From Acidobacteriota bacterium (GTDB taxonomy: Bacteria > Acidobacteriota > Blastocatellia > RBC074), in contig JAKEHZ010000020.1 of NCBI GenBank assembly GCA_022614735.1, positions 1-23,020 on the forward strand: DNA of 23,020 nucleotides, in the 5' to 3' direction. A program made the translations under genes and the position numbers. Shown here in pieces: positions 1-7,624 of this stretch (the stretch's first letter is position 1; each line of letters starts with the position of its first letter). The notes beneath the pieces were generated by a model. It was not told where the DNA came from. It worked only from the letters and a program-made list of their open reading frames with translations, and did not search any database.

Positions 1-30
1 GAGGCGATGCGCTACTCAGCGCATCGCCTC
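1..30 (-). terminator. Perfect hairpin downstream of mnmE, probable terminator
   Basis: A perfect 12-bp inverted repeat (arms 1-12 and 19-30, 6-nt loop, GC-rich) lies 28 bases past the mnmE stop codon. It is well placed to end the rpmH-to-mnmE transcript, which runs leftward. The T-tract expected of an intrinsic terminator would fall outside the window, so this cannot be confirmed. It could also be a REP-like hairpin. Confidence 0.6.
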
Positions 31-57
31 TGTCGCCCTAAAAGAGCCGCGCCCCAA

Positions 58-1434
58 TCATTTCCCGATACAGAAGGTCGAGAAAATCTGATTGATGATA
101 TCGGCGATGAGAGTCTCCCCCGTGATCACACCGAGACTGCGAAGCGCCTGGTGAAGGTTGGCCAGTGCCACTTCTTCAGTGAATCCGGCAGTCAGGTCCT
201 GTTTCGCCTGCTTGAGAGCGCCGATGGATTGTTCGAGAGCAGAGTAGTGACGTTCGTTGGTGACAATTGCGCTCTCGACGTATGTCTGATTTCCGCTGAT
301 GATCTGATGGTGGATAGCCTGTTTCAGTTCTTCAATACCTTCTCCGGTGAGCGCTGACGCGTGAAATACGGCATGTCTGTTTGCCAGCGATTTTATCTTC
401 TTTTCAGGAATCCTTAGTCCCAGATCGCACTTGTTGATAAGGTAGAGATTGACCGGGAATTGATCAAGAAGCTCAATCTCATCAGCCGGCAACGATGAAT
501 TGGCTTCGACGACAGCGATGACGAAATCGGCCTCGCTGATCGCTGTTCTTGTTCGTTCAACTCCGATCTGTTCGATCAGATCTTCCGTCTCACGAATGCC
601 AGCTGTGTCGACCAGGTTGACAGGTATGCCGTTGAGTGAGAACGATTCGCTCAGAGTGTCACGCGTTGTGCCGGGGAGGTGAGTCACGATCGCTCGATCT
701 TTGCCGAGCAGCGCGTTGAAGACCGAGGACTTCCCAACATTTGGCTTTCCTATCAGAGCGAGTTTGATGCCCGTTCTGATGATGCGTCCAACGCGATAGC
801 TCGATGCCAGGTGAGCGAGGGTATCGATGAAGTGATCGATTCTCGATAGAAACAGATTGAGGTTCAGCGGATCCAGATCGTCTTCGACAAACTCGACCGA
901 GGATTCAAAATGAACAATCAGATCAACCAATCCCTCTTTGACAGGCTGCAGTTGTCTGGACAACTCGCCACGCAATTGTCGTGCGGCGATGCGGGCTTGA
1001 AATGTCGTTTGCGAATGGATCAGATCGTTTATCGCTTCGGCTTGAGTCAAGTCAATTCGTTGATTGAGAAAAGCACGCATGGTGAACTCGCCGGGTTGAG
1101 CCAGTTCCGCGCCGAATGTAGTGAGCAACCTGATCACTTCTGATAAAACAACGGGGCTGCCGTGACAGGCGATCTCAACAACATCTTCACCGGTGAACGA
1201 ATGCGGCGCTTTGAAGTAGCTGATAATTGCTTCATCAATGGTCACACCGCTATCGGGATTAATGATCTGATGAAACTCTGCCTGATTCGGCATAAGCGAT
1301 GATCTGCTGCTTTCCCTCAACAATCTGTGCGTCAGAGCCAACGATTCACTACCACTGATTCTGATGACACCGATGCCACCATACCCGGGAGGCGTGGCAA
1401 TAGCCGTGATTGTTTTAACCCCCTGATGACTCAT
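58..1434 (-). CDS. mnmE: tRNA uridine-5-carboxymethylaminomethyl(34) synthesis GTPase MnmE
   Basis: MnmE works with MnmG to modify the wobble uridine (U34) of certain tRNAs in the cytoplasm, using GTP hydrolysis and a folate-derived one-carbon unit. The 458-residue protein has the usual length and layout. An N-terminal folate-binding domain opens with AIATPPGYGGIGVIRISG. A G domain is inserted in a helical domain: Walker A GKPNVGKSS at about 229-237, the PGTTRD potassium-loop region at 254-259, DTAGI at 276-280, NKCD at 334-337 and SAL at 360-362. The C terminus is the diagnostic FCIGK, whose cysteine is catalytically important. It is the last gene of the rpmH-rnpA-yidD-yidC-jag-mnmE cluster, 74 bases after jag. 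No residue looks lost. Confidence 0.97.
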   Translation of the reverse strand: MSHQGVKTITAIATPPGYGGIGVIRISGSESLALTHRLLRESSRSSLMPNQAEFHQIINPDSGVTIDEAIISYFKAPHSFTGEDVVEIACHGSPVVLSEVIRLLTTFGAELAQPGEFTMRAFLNQRIDLTQAEAINDLIHSQTTFQARIAARQLRGELSRQLQPVKEGLVDLIVHFESSVEFVEDDLDPLNLNLFLSRIDHFIDTLAHLASSYRVGRIIRTGIKLALIGKPNVGKSSVFNALLGKDRAIVTHLPGTTRDTLSESFSLNGIPVNLVDTAGIRETEDLIEQIGVERTRTAISEADFVIAVVEANSSLPADEIELLDQFPVNLYLINKCDLGLRIPEKKIKSLANRHAVFHASALTGEGIEELKQAIHHQIISGNQTYVESAIVTNERHYSALEQSIGALKQAKQDLTAGFTEEVALANLHQALRSLGVITGETLIADIINQIFSTFCIGK

Positions 1435-1508
1435 GGACGACTCATAGGCCAGGTGAAGTGGTGAGAGACAGTTAGGAAGGGGTGTCCGGAAGAGATTAGT
1501 GTGATGTC

Positions 1509-1976
1509 TCAGGAGGGAAGAACCTTAACTCGTCTCATCTGCCCCTCGCCTTCGCTCTCAGTTCTGATTCCTTTAAAATCAACCAGGGCTGTGTGAATGA
1601 TGCGGCGATCCTGGGCATTCATCGGATCGAAGACAAAAGGCACTTTTGAGACCTTCACACGCTCGGCTGCCTTCTGTGCCATCATTTCAAGTTCCTGCCG
1701 GCGCGAATCACGATAACCACTGGCATCGAAATCTATCTGAACACCTGCAGCGACTGCCTCGGCGAATGCTCTGCGCGCAACATACTGCAGAGCGTCCAGA
1801 AGCTCTGCGTTGTGTCCCAGAAGCAAGGGCAGATCGAACCCTTCAAATGATACTTCGATATTCGCCGGCTCCGGCTCTTTAACCAGGACTTTGAGATCAA
1901 GCGATGATTTATCAATCAGCTCTTTGACGAAGCCTTCGACTTTTGTTTTGAGTCCTTCAAAATTTCCTTCTGTCAT
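1509..1976 (-). CDS. jag: Jag/KhpB-type KH and R3H domain RNA-binding protein
   Basis: This 155-residue protein is the SpoIIIJ-associated (Jag/KhpB) RNA-binding protein encoded next to yidC in many bacteria. A KH-type domain covers about residues 38-85, with LLLGHNAELLDALQ matching the helix-turn-helix region of Jag proteins. An R3H domain follows, with the defining R-x3-H as R124 and H128 (RRIIH) and a C-terminal RRVKVLP strand. The N-terminal Jag-N domain found in Firmicutes is absent. The open frame continues upstream to 2153, but that part lies inside yidC in another frame and looks non-homologous. The ATG at 1976, 28 bases after the yidC stop, is therefore preferred, although its ribosome-binding site is weak (a GAAG about 9 bases upstream). 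Translational coupling to yidC is plausible. Confidence 0.9.
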   Translation of the reverse strand: MTEGNFEGLKTKVEGFVKELIDKSSLDLKVLVKEPEPANIEVSFEGFDLPLLLGHNAELLDALQYVARRAFAEAVAAGVQIDFDASGYRDSRRQELEMMAQKAAERVKVSKVPFVFDPMNAQDRRIIHTALVDFKGIRTESEGEGQMRRVKVLPS

Positions 1977-2004
1977 AACCAATCTTCGATAAAAGGCGAG
2001 TCTA

Positions 2005-3789
2005 TCAATTAGCGAGAGCCTCCTTAGCCTTTTTACCTTTGGATCCTTTCGGGGGTTTTGGAGGTGATTTGTCGGAACGCGACTGGTCGGTTGTTGCAGG
2101 TGGTTTCTTCGGATTAAGGCGATTAATAATGACTTGCTGCGCCACACCGACAATATTGGTCACCATCCAGTACAAAACTAAACCGGCCGGAGCAGATTTA
2201 AGAAACCAGGTGAAGATCAACGGCATCAGATAGCCGACTTTCTTCTGAATCGGATCGGCTGTCGTCGGAGTTAACGCCTGTTGTGCGATCATCGTCACAC
2301 ACATTGTTATCGGAAGAATCCAGTAAGGATCAGGAGAAGAGAGGTCTGTCAGCCAGCCGAAAAATGGCGCGTTCCGAACTTCAATTGAAACCGTGAGAAT
2401 TGCAAACACAGCCATGAAGAAAGGCATCTGCAATAGAAGTGGAAGACATCCCATCACCGGATTACCTTTTTTCATCAACGCGATCTGCTCTTTCTGAAGA
2501 TCGAGCATACGCGGATCGTTCTTGTTTAACTTCTTCATCTCCTCCTGGATCTTCTTCATTTCCGGCTGCATCTCCGCGGCGCGCTTCATCGTCACGGAGC
2601 TCTTCCAGCGCAGCGGGAAAAAGAACATGTTCAATACTACTGTCAGGATGACGATCGACCATCCGAAATTGTGCGTGACTTGATTGATATAACGCAGCGC
2701 GTTGAGCATAAACTGCGCTATCGGTTTGATCAGGAAGGAGATGAAATTGAGCCAGCCGTAACTGACAATATCTTCCAGATGGCTTCCATTCTTGCTCAGG
2801 CCGAAATTGCTACTGATCTGGCTAAGCAAGTTCAGATCCTTCGGCCCGGAATAAACGTGATCTATCTCACCTTGATTGAGTAGAACGGCAATAGAGACGT
2901 AGTTATTATTGAGAAAACGGACCGCAGGAACGGGTCGGGCCGGCACAATTGCCATGGCAAAGTAGTTGTCGTCAACAGCAGCCCAGGTAACTGGAGAAGA
3001 TATTGGCGCTACCGGTGTATCTTTTAAACTATCGGCGGTCTCACGGTTGACGCTGTTGCCAAAGGCATAGGTCAATTGCGGTGCATGTCTGTACATGTTT
3101 ATTTCCTTAACGTTCTGATCGCCAAAGTTAGGGCCGATGACAACATAGGTTTCAATCGGGTTTCCGTTGTGCTTAACAGTTGCCTGAAAGTCAAAATCGA
3201 AGCCTGTAGCCTGGTTGTAGCCGATCCCTTTAAAGATGAGCGTCTTGCTCACCTCAATCCCACCGTTGGAGTAATAGAAGGTGATCTCCTTCTTTTCTCC
3301 TCGGTTGAGGGAGATTTCCGGCTCAACAAGATTTTTGATTTCGTAGCGCGCGGAGTTTAGTTCTTTCTCAAGCGCAGGATCGGAAGGGATATAAAATCGA
3401 AAAGGCGCACCTATCTCCTGACTAAGCTTCGCGGAGACGAGATGAACACCGTGTGGCGGATCGATCGGTTTCCCATTTGGGAAACTCGTCATTGTCCATT
3501 CTGTGATCACACCACCTTGATTTGAGATGGTAGCCTGCCAATGATCGGTTTTGAGCTTGATCTGGCGGAGATCGGCCTGCGTCGCCGGATTCGGGGTAGC
3601 AGGTGTTTCAACCGGAATCTGTGGCGCTGGCGTTGCTGTCCCGGTTGGCGTGGGGACATTCACCGTCTGAGCGGGCTTGCTCTCCTGAGCCGGCTTCACT
3701 GGTTGGGGATAGAGCTTCCCGTAAATGTAGGACCATCCGAAAAAGATCACGGACGACAGAATTAAAAATAAAATAAGCCTTTTTTCCAT
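2005..3789 (-). CDS. yidC: Membrane protein insertase YidC
   Basis: YidC inserts and folds inner-membrane proteins, alone or with SecYEG. The 594-residue protein has the Gram-negative architecture. An N-terminal membrane anchor (about 4-24) is followed by a Pro/Thr-rich linker (about 30-70). A large periplasmic beta domain spans about 75-340. The conserved five-helix core has TM2 with the groove arginine in FFFPLRWKSS, a charged cytoplasmic hairpin rich in MKK/EEMKK, then GCLPLLLQMPFFMAVF, the YWILPITMCVTM helix, and a last helix near PAGLVLYWMVTNIVG. The tail is very basic (Lys/Pro-rich, about 560-594), as in YidC proteins that contact ribosomes. The periplasmic domain supports a diderm organism. 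The gene lies 51 bases after yidD, with no strong ribosome-binding site. Confidence 0.97.
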   Translation of the reverse strand: MEKRLILFLILSSVIFFGWSYIYGKLYPQPVKPAQESKPAQTVNVPTPTGTATPAPQIPVETPATPNPATQADLRQIKLKTDHWQATISNQGGVITEWTMTSFPNGKPIDPPHGVHLVSAKLSQEIGAPFRFYIPSDPALEKELNSARYEIKNLVEPEISLNRGEKKEITFYYSNGGIEVSKTLIFKGIGYNQATGFDFDFQATVKHNGNPIETYVVIGPNFGDQNVKEINMYRHAPQLTYAFGNSVNRETADSLKDTPVAPISSPVTWAAVDDNYFAMAIVPARPVPAVRFLNNNYVSIAVLLNQGEIDHVYSGPKDLNLLSQISSNFGLSKNGSHLEDIVSYGWLNFISFLIKPIAQFMLNALRYINQVTHNFGWSIVILTVVLNMFFFPLRWKSSVTMKRAAEMQPEMKKIQEEMKKLNKNDPRMLDLQKEQIALMKKGNPVMGCLPLLLQMPFFMAVFAILTVSIEVRNAPFFGWLTDLSSPDPYWILPITMCVTMIAQQALTPTTADPIQKKVGYLMPLIFTWFLKSAPAGLVLYWMVTNIVGVAQQVIINRLNPKKPPATTDQSRSDKSPPKPPKGSKGKKAKEALAN

Positions 3790-3840
3790 TTATAAAATAA
3801 CAGCAGTGAGAGCTTAGAATAAGCGCGCCTATTGTTGTCA

Positions 3841-4089
3841 CTAGCGCACCGGATCATAACCACCCGCACAGAACGGATGGCAACGGCTCAGTCGTTTCAT
3901 ACTAAGAACGAAGCCTTTCCAGAAACCATATTTGGAAATCGCCTCCACGGCATACTCCGAACATGTCGGTGTGAAACGACAGGAGGGAGGCAGCAGCGGC
4001 GATACAGTATACTTGTAAATACGCAGAATGTAGATTGCTATTACTTTCATACCGATCTCCTGCACTGCTGCTTCATTTATCTTCTTCAT
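3841..4089 (-). CDS. yidD: Membrane protein insertion efficiency factor YidD
   Basis: This 82-residue protein matches the small YidD family, which assists YidC-dependent membrane insertion at the inner face of the membrane. The family core is complete: an amphipathic N-terminal helix (MKVIAIYILRIYKYTVSPLL), then CRFTPTCSEYA, and near the end RCHPFCAGGYDPVR with its cysteines. The first ATG overlaps the rnpA stop by four bases (ATGA), which suggests translational coupling and supports this start. An internal methionine at residue 14 also precedes the conserved part and cannot be excluded. Its position between rnpA and yidC is the canonical one. Confidence 0.95.
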   Translation of the reverse strand: MKKINEAAVQEIGMKVIAIYILRIYKYTVSPLLPPSCRFTPTCSEYAVEAISKYGFWKGFVLSMKRLSRCHPFCAGGYDPVR

Positions 4090-4463
4090 TTATCTTCTTC
4101 GAGCAGCGACTTGTTAAATCTCTCCATGATGCGCGAAAAAGATTCCTCAATCTTGTTAAAATCGGCAGCCAGCAAGCTCAATTTCGCGTTGAGTACCAGA
4201 TCATAGCCTGCGGTAGATAACCCTTCCGAAGAGGTCTTCGAATAATATCTCCTGATGACTTCTCTGAGCCTGCGTTTGCATCGATTGCGCACAACTGCGC
4301 TTCCGACTTTCCTTGTGACTGTGATCCCACAGCGTGGCTCGTCGGTGTCCGTCTTGAGAATGAATGCCGAAAAGAAAGGTGTGTGAAACCTTTGGCCCTC
4401 ATCATATACCCTGCGGAATTGCTGACTGTTTCGCAATTTCTGGGGTTTTTTGGAAGCGTTCAT
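4086..4463 (-). CDS. rnpA: Ribonuclease P protein component
   Basis: RnpA is the protein subunit of RNase P and helps the catalytic RNA bind and cleave pre-tRNA 5' leaders. The 125-residue sequence has the usual length. It has the N-terminal LRNSQQFRRVYDEGQRF segment, the central strand RCGITVTRKVGSAVVRNR, and the family signature RNRCKRRLREVIRRYY (about residues 79-94). The end is rich in charged residues. It starts 43 bases after the rpmH stop and overlaps yidD by four bases, so rpmH, rnpA and yidD are almost certainly co-transcribed. Confidence 0.96.
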   Translation of the reverse strand: MNASKKPQKLRNSQQFRRVYDEGQRFHTPFFSAFILKTDTDEPRCGITVTRKVGSAVVRNRCKRRLREVIRRYYSKTSSEGLSTAGYDLVLNAKLSLLAADFNKIEESFSRIMERFNKSLLEEDK

Positions 4464-4506
4464 TCAAGAAAGAGACCTCTGCCATCTCATCAGAAGGCCA
4501 GGCAAA

Positions 4507-4650
4507 CTAGTAGTGCGCTGGCGTCAGTCTCTTGCGGCCTTTCGCGCGGCGGCGCTTAATAACCAGGCGACCGGCCTTCGTGCTCATTCTTTCGCGAAAC
4601 CCATGAGTTTTTGCGCGACGACGATTATTCGGTTGAAAAGTTCGTTTCAT
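4507..4650 (-). CDS. rpmH: 50S ribosomal protein L34
   Basis: I translated this 47-codon gene by hand on the minus strand. It begins MKRTFQPNNRRRAKTHGFRE and ends KGRKRLTPAHY, which is a full-length L34 of the large ribosomal subunit. The ATG (4650-4648) has a strong ribosome-binding site, GGAGGG, about 5 bases upstream. A sigma70-like promoter lies some 45-70 bases upstream. It heads the rpmH-rnpA-yidD-yidC-jag-mnmE cluster. Overlapping frames on the opposite strand are shadows. Confidence 0.98.
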   Translation of the reverse strand: MKRTFQPNNRRRAKTHGFRERMSTKAGRLVIKRRRAKGRKRLTPAHY

Positions 4651-4691
4651 CTCATCCCTCCTTGCACTATCTGAAGTAATTTAAAAGATTG

Positions 4692-4721
4692 AGAATAAGC
4701 AATCGTCTGGACATCTGTCAA
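4692..4721 (-). promoter_or_regulatory. Sigma70-like promoter of the rpmH operon
   Basis: On the minus strand a perfect TTGACA (4721-4716) is followed after 18 bases by TATTCT (4697-4692). Alternatively TTATTC follows after 17 bases, preceded by TG as in an extended -10 box. It lies between the 54-bp inverted repeat and rpmH, so it probably gives the L34/RNase P cluster its own promoter, independent of ispA. Confidence 0.65.
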
Positions 4722-4731
4722 GGAATGCAAC

Positions 4732-4857
4732 CGCTAATTGGTGGCGAATTGTAGCAGTACGGGGAGCGTTAGCGACCTGGGCCTTGGCAAAAGGCCGCTC
4801 CCAAAGGCCCAGGTCGCTAACGCTCCCCGTACTGCTACAATTCGCCACCAATTAGCG
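4732..4857. repeat. Perfect 54-bp inverted repeat with an 18-nt loop
   Basis: Positions 4732-4785 and 4804-4857 are perfect reverse complements, separated by 18 bases. The arm contains GGGAGCGTTAGCGACCTGGG, which resembles dispersed acidobacterial repeats; that resemblance is from memory. It begins one base past the ispA stop codon and ends 10 bases before the rpmH -35 box. In RNA it would form a very stable long hairpin that could end or protect the xseA-xseB-ispA transcript. No transposase or clear target-site duplication is visible. It is best called a MITE-like or REP-like palindromic element. Confidence 0.9.
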
Positions 4858-4858
4858 A

Positions 4859-5743
4859 TCAGGATCTTCTTTCCACAATGAACCGAGCGATCTCTTGCAG
4901 AATTCTTGCATCACGGCCAATGGCGCCAGTTGCAAAGATCGCCTCCTGAGAGAGCCGATCAGCCATCTTTCTTGCGCCATCAATCCCATAATGAGTTGTG
5001 TAAGTGGCTTTCTGTTTTGCCGCATCTTTACCTGCAGTCTTCCCCAGTTCTTCGCTGGTTGCAGTTTCGTCGAGAAGGTCATCTGCAACTTGAAATGAGA
5101 GGCCGGCTTTTTCGCCATAATCTGTCAGCGCTTTCAGTTCATTTTCATTTGCCCCGCCGATGATGGCGCCAATACGAACAGCGCAACTTATTAAAGCCCC
5201 GGTCTTCGCACGATGAATTTCTTCGAGTTGATGGCCAGTCAAGATCTCTCCTTCAGACTGAATATCGAGCACCTGTCCGCCGATCAGAGCACGCGTCGTC
5301 CCGGCAGCTTTTCCGATTTCGGAGATCACACGCACTTTATTCTCGGCGTTCGTAGATTGATAGTCAGCCAAAGTCCGGAAAGCTTGAGTGAGCAGGGCAT
5401 CGCCGGCCAGAATCGCCATCGCTTCGCCATAGACTACGTGATTCGTCGATCGCCCGCGCCGCAAATCATCATTGTCCATTGCGGGAAGATCGTCGTGAAT
5501 CAACGAATAGGTGTGGATCATCTCGAGCGAACATGCGGCGGGTAACAACTCGTGCTCCCCGGCTCCGAAGATTTCTCCTGTAGCGATAGTCAAGATCGGG
5601 CGCAGACGTTTTCCGCCGGCGAAGACGCTGTAACGCATCGCCTGATGAAGTATTGATGGCGTCTCAGATTCTGATGGAAGCAATCGATCAAGCCATTTGT
5701 CGACCAAAGCAGCTTTTTCTTTGAAGTATTCCGTGATGTTCAC
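4859..5743 (-). CDS. ispA: Polyprenyl (farnesyl) diphosphate synthase, IspA type
   Basis: This enzyme condenses isopentenyl diphosphate with allylic diphosphates, most likely making farnesyl diphosphate for undecaprenyl, quinone and hopanoid synthesis. The 294 residues match IspA proteins. GGKRLRP at 43-49 binds diphosphate. The first aspartate-rich motif is HDDLPAMDNDDLRRG (DD at 84-85, D90). GGQVLDI lies near 155-161. The second motif is FQVADDLLD (DD at 221-222, D225), followed by GKTAGKD. This is the form typical of bacterial FPP synthases; geranylgeranyl diphosphate synthase is the alternative. It follows xseB by 14 bases, the usual xseA-xseB-ispA order. Confidence 0.94.
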   Translation of the reverse strand: MNITEYFKEKAALVDKWLDRLLPSESETPSILHQAMRYSVFAGGKRLRPILTIATGEIFGAGEHELLPAACSLEMIHTYSLIHDDLPAMDNDDLRRGRSTNHVVYGEAMAILAGDALLTQAFRTLADYQSTNAENKVRVISEIGKAAGTTRALIGGQVLDIQSEGEILTGHQLEEIHRAKTGALISCAVRIGAIIGGANENELKALTDYGEKAGLSFQVADDLLDETATSEELGKTAGKDAAKQKATYTTHYGIDGARKMADRLSQEAIFATGAIGRDARILQEIARFIVERRS

Positions 5744-5757
5744 TTTCGACTCGGGGT

Positions 5758-6126
5758 TTAAAATGGAATTGAGTCATTAAGTTTAGCTTCTTCTTCGCTA
5801 CTTTGATCTTGGCCAGTCATTCCTGCTGCTGTGGGGTTGGCAGTGGAATGCTGCGTTGATTTCTCAATCTCATCAACCTGATTATTTTTATTCACTTCAA
5901 AGGGAATGGCTTTGACCTCGCCACGCTCGCGGAGCAGTATTTCAACCTTGCGCTCCGCCTCTTCCAATTGCGACTGGCACTGGCGCGCGAGTCCGACACC
6001 CTCCTCAAATAGCTTAAGCGCTCGTTCGAGCGGCAAGTCACCTGATTCAAGCTGCGCAACTATTTTTTCAAGCGCAGAGAGAGATTCTTCAAAACCAGGC
6101 TCTCGTTCTTTTGTTGTCTTTGGCAT
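5758..6126 (-). CDS. xseB: Exodeoxyribonuclease VII small subunit, with a C-terminal extension
   Basis: XseB binds XseA to form exonuclease VII, which degrades single-stranded DNA into oligonucleotides. Residues 10-70 are the XseB helical hairpin: FEESLSALEKIVAQLESGDL, then LERALKLFEEGVGLARQCQS and a charged helix. At 122 residues it is longer than the usual 70-90. The extra 50 or so residues are polar and probably disordered. They end in EEEAKLNDSIPF, which resembles the acidic D-x-I-P-F tip of single-stranded DNA-binding protein (SSB); I checked this codon by codon. The gene sits 6 bases after xseA and 14 before ispA, in an apparent operon. Confidence 0.93.
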   Translation of the reverse strand: MPKTTKEREPGFEESLSALEKIVAQLESGDLPLERALKLFEEGVGLARQCQSQLEEAERKVEILLRERGEVKAIPFEVNKNNQVDEIEKSTQHSTANPTAAGMTGQDQSSEEEAKLNDSIPF

Positions 6127-6132
6127 AAAAGT

Positions 6133-7533
6133 TCATTTTGTTTGACAGGCAACCTCTCCGTCTTCAAATTGTAAAGTCAGGTTCTGCCCTTTATTTATAG
6201 ACGTTGCACGAAAGACTAAATGTCCATTTTCATCTTTCACTAAAACATATCCTCGGCCAAGCACTGCCAGAGGCGAGAGCATATCCAGTTTGCTCGCTCT
6301 AACAGCCAGTCCGTTTTGCTTACGCTCGATCGATCTTTGAATTGCGCGTTTAATCCTTTGATCAACCGATTCAAGCCGCGCCGCTTTTACGGCCAGAGGC
6401 GAGCGGAAATCGATTGAATCGAGCCTTAGCAGCGAGCTGCCCAATCTCAATCGAGCAGATCGTAAATTTTCCTTGAGCGCATTCGCAGCACGAATTTCGA
6501 GTTCCCGTCGCATGGCAGCCAGGGAGAGCACCGAACTGGCAGTCTTTCCAAAACCGCGGCTTTCGACCAGATCACGCAACCGCGCTCGCCGACTGAGGAG
6601 GTAATAATTCATCACACGTCTGAGGTTCGAGTGCAATTCATCGACGCGGGAGTTCAACTCGCCTGAATCAGGGGCTACCATCTCTGCGGCCGCCGAAGGT
6701 GTAGCCGCGCGCAGATCAGCGACAAAATCTGCAATTGTAAAATCTGTTTCGTGGCCGACGGCGCTAACAATAGGGATCTCCGACTCGTAGATGGCCCGTG
6801 CGACCTGCTCCTCATTGAAGGCCCAGAGGTCCTCCATCGATCCACCGCCACGACCGACGATGACGACGTCAATCTCATGGCCACGTTGTTTCGCGTGCTT
6901 ATTAAGCAACCGAATCGCGTCAGCGATCTCGCGACCTGCGCCTGTCCCTTGAACTCTCACGGGCGCAATAATCACATCGATGCCCCGGTTGCGCCGTTCA
7001 AGTATTTGGAGGATATCGCGCAGTGCGGCGCCGACGGGTGATGTGACAATACCAACTCTGCGCGGCAACAAAGGCAGTTGACGCTTGCGGGTTTCATCGA
7101 AGAGGCCTTCAGCTGCGAGACGCTTGACCTGCTGCTCGAACGCAAGCTGTAAGGCGCCCACGCCGACAGGCTCCATCGTTTCGACGATGATCTGATATTC
7201 GCCGCGAGGCTCATAAACGCTCAACCGCCCGCGGACGCGAACTTCGAGTCCATTCTCCGGCTCAAAGCGCATCAACCGATTCCACTGCCTAAAATAGACC
7301 GCGCGCAGCTGTGATTCCGAATCTTTGAGCGTGAAGTACCAGTGGCCAGACTGATGGCGCTTGTAGTTTGAAATTTCACCTTGAATGTGAAGGGCGAAAA
7401 ATTCGACCTCTAAAATGTCCTTGATACGCTCAGTCAGTTCGCTGACGGTGAGCACGTTTTTTTCAGCGAAGAGAGCTGCAAGCAATTTTGAGCTGGAATC
7501 ATTCATATCGGCATATTGAGGAATGCGAATCAT
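6133..7533 (-). CDS. xseA: Exodeoxyribonuclease VII large subunit
   Basis: XseA is the catalytic subunit of exonuclease VII, acting on single-stranded DNA in repair. The 466 residues include an N-terminal OB-fold domain (about 27-125, with VLTVSELTERIKDILE and GHWYFTLKD). The catalytic domain has RVGIVTSPVGAALRDI near 159-174, the signature GRGGGSMEDLWAFN at 227-240 and GHETDFTIADFVADLRA at 260-276. A long coiled-coil region (about 285-420) and the LGRGYVLV segment follow. The family proline after DLRA is an alanine here. An alternative start at the ATG at 7506 would remove nine residues. Neither start has a clear ribosome-binding site. Confidence 0.96.
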   Translation of the reverse strand: MIRIPQYADMNDSSSKLLAALFAEKNVLTVSELTERIKDILEVEFFALHIQGEISNYKRHQSGHWYFTLKDSESQLRAVYFRQWNRLMRFEPENGLEVRVRGRLSVYEPRGEYQIIVETMEPVGVGALQLAFEQQVKRLAAEGLFDETRKRQLPLLPRRVGIVTSPVGAALRDILQILERRNRGIDVIIAPVRVQGTGAGREIADAIRLLNKHAKQRGHEIDVVIVGRGGGSMEDLWAFNEEQVARAIYESEIPIVSAVGHETDFTIADFVADLRAATPSAAAEMVAPDSGELNSRVDELHSNLRRVMNYYLLSRRARLRDLVESRGFGKTASSVLSLAAMRRELEIRAANALKENLRSARLRLGSSLLRLDSIDFRSPLAVKAARLESVDQRIKRAIQRSIERKQNGLAVRASKLDMLSPLAVLGRGYVLVKDENGHLVFRATSINKGQNLTLQFEDGEVACQTK

Positions 7534-7539
7534 GGAAAA

Positions 7540-7600
7540 TCAAAAGGCAAAAGTCAAAAGGCTCCGCTTTTTCTTTTGTTTCGCATTCTCTGGTATATTT
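7540..7600. promoter_or_regulatory. Divergent intergenic region with a probable glycosyltransferase promoter and decayed repeat
   Basis: The divergent gap between xseA and the glycosyltransferase contains an extended -10 element, TGG followed by TATATT (7591-7599, plus strand), 26 bases before the start codon, with only a weak -35 (TTCTTT at 7571). Upstream is AAAAG-rich repetitive DNA (7544-7560). Positions 7577-7591 match, with one mismatch, the outer end of the palindrome arm seen at 9175-9274. The stretch may be the remnant of a similar element. Confidence 0.4.
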
Positions 7601-7624
7601 ACACCCGGACAAAAGGACTGGGAG

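Noticed and set aside
7..357. A 116-codon plus-strand frame opposite mnmE
   Set aside because: It is antisense to the conserved C-terminal part of mnmE and starts in the terminator hairpin; no support for expression.
1977..2153. N-terminal extension of Jag into yidC
   Set aside because: The extension would lie in another frame of the yidC 3' end; its Arg/Pro-rich content looks like a shadow, and the known domains begin after the ATG at 1976.
4732..4857. Insertion sequence
   Set aside because: Only about 126 bases long, with no transposase frame and no clear flanking duplication; a non-coding palindromic element is the better description.
7523..7624. N-terminal extension of the glycosyltransferase
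   Set aside because: The extra residues come from repetitive DNA that overlaps xseA. The ATG at 7625 has a good ribosome-binding site and starts the conserved domain.
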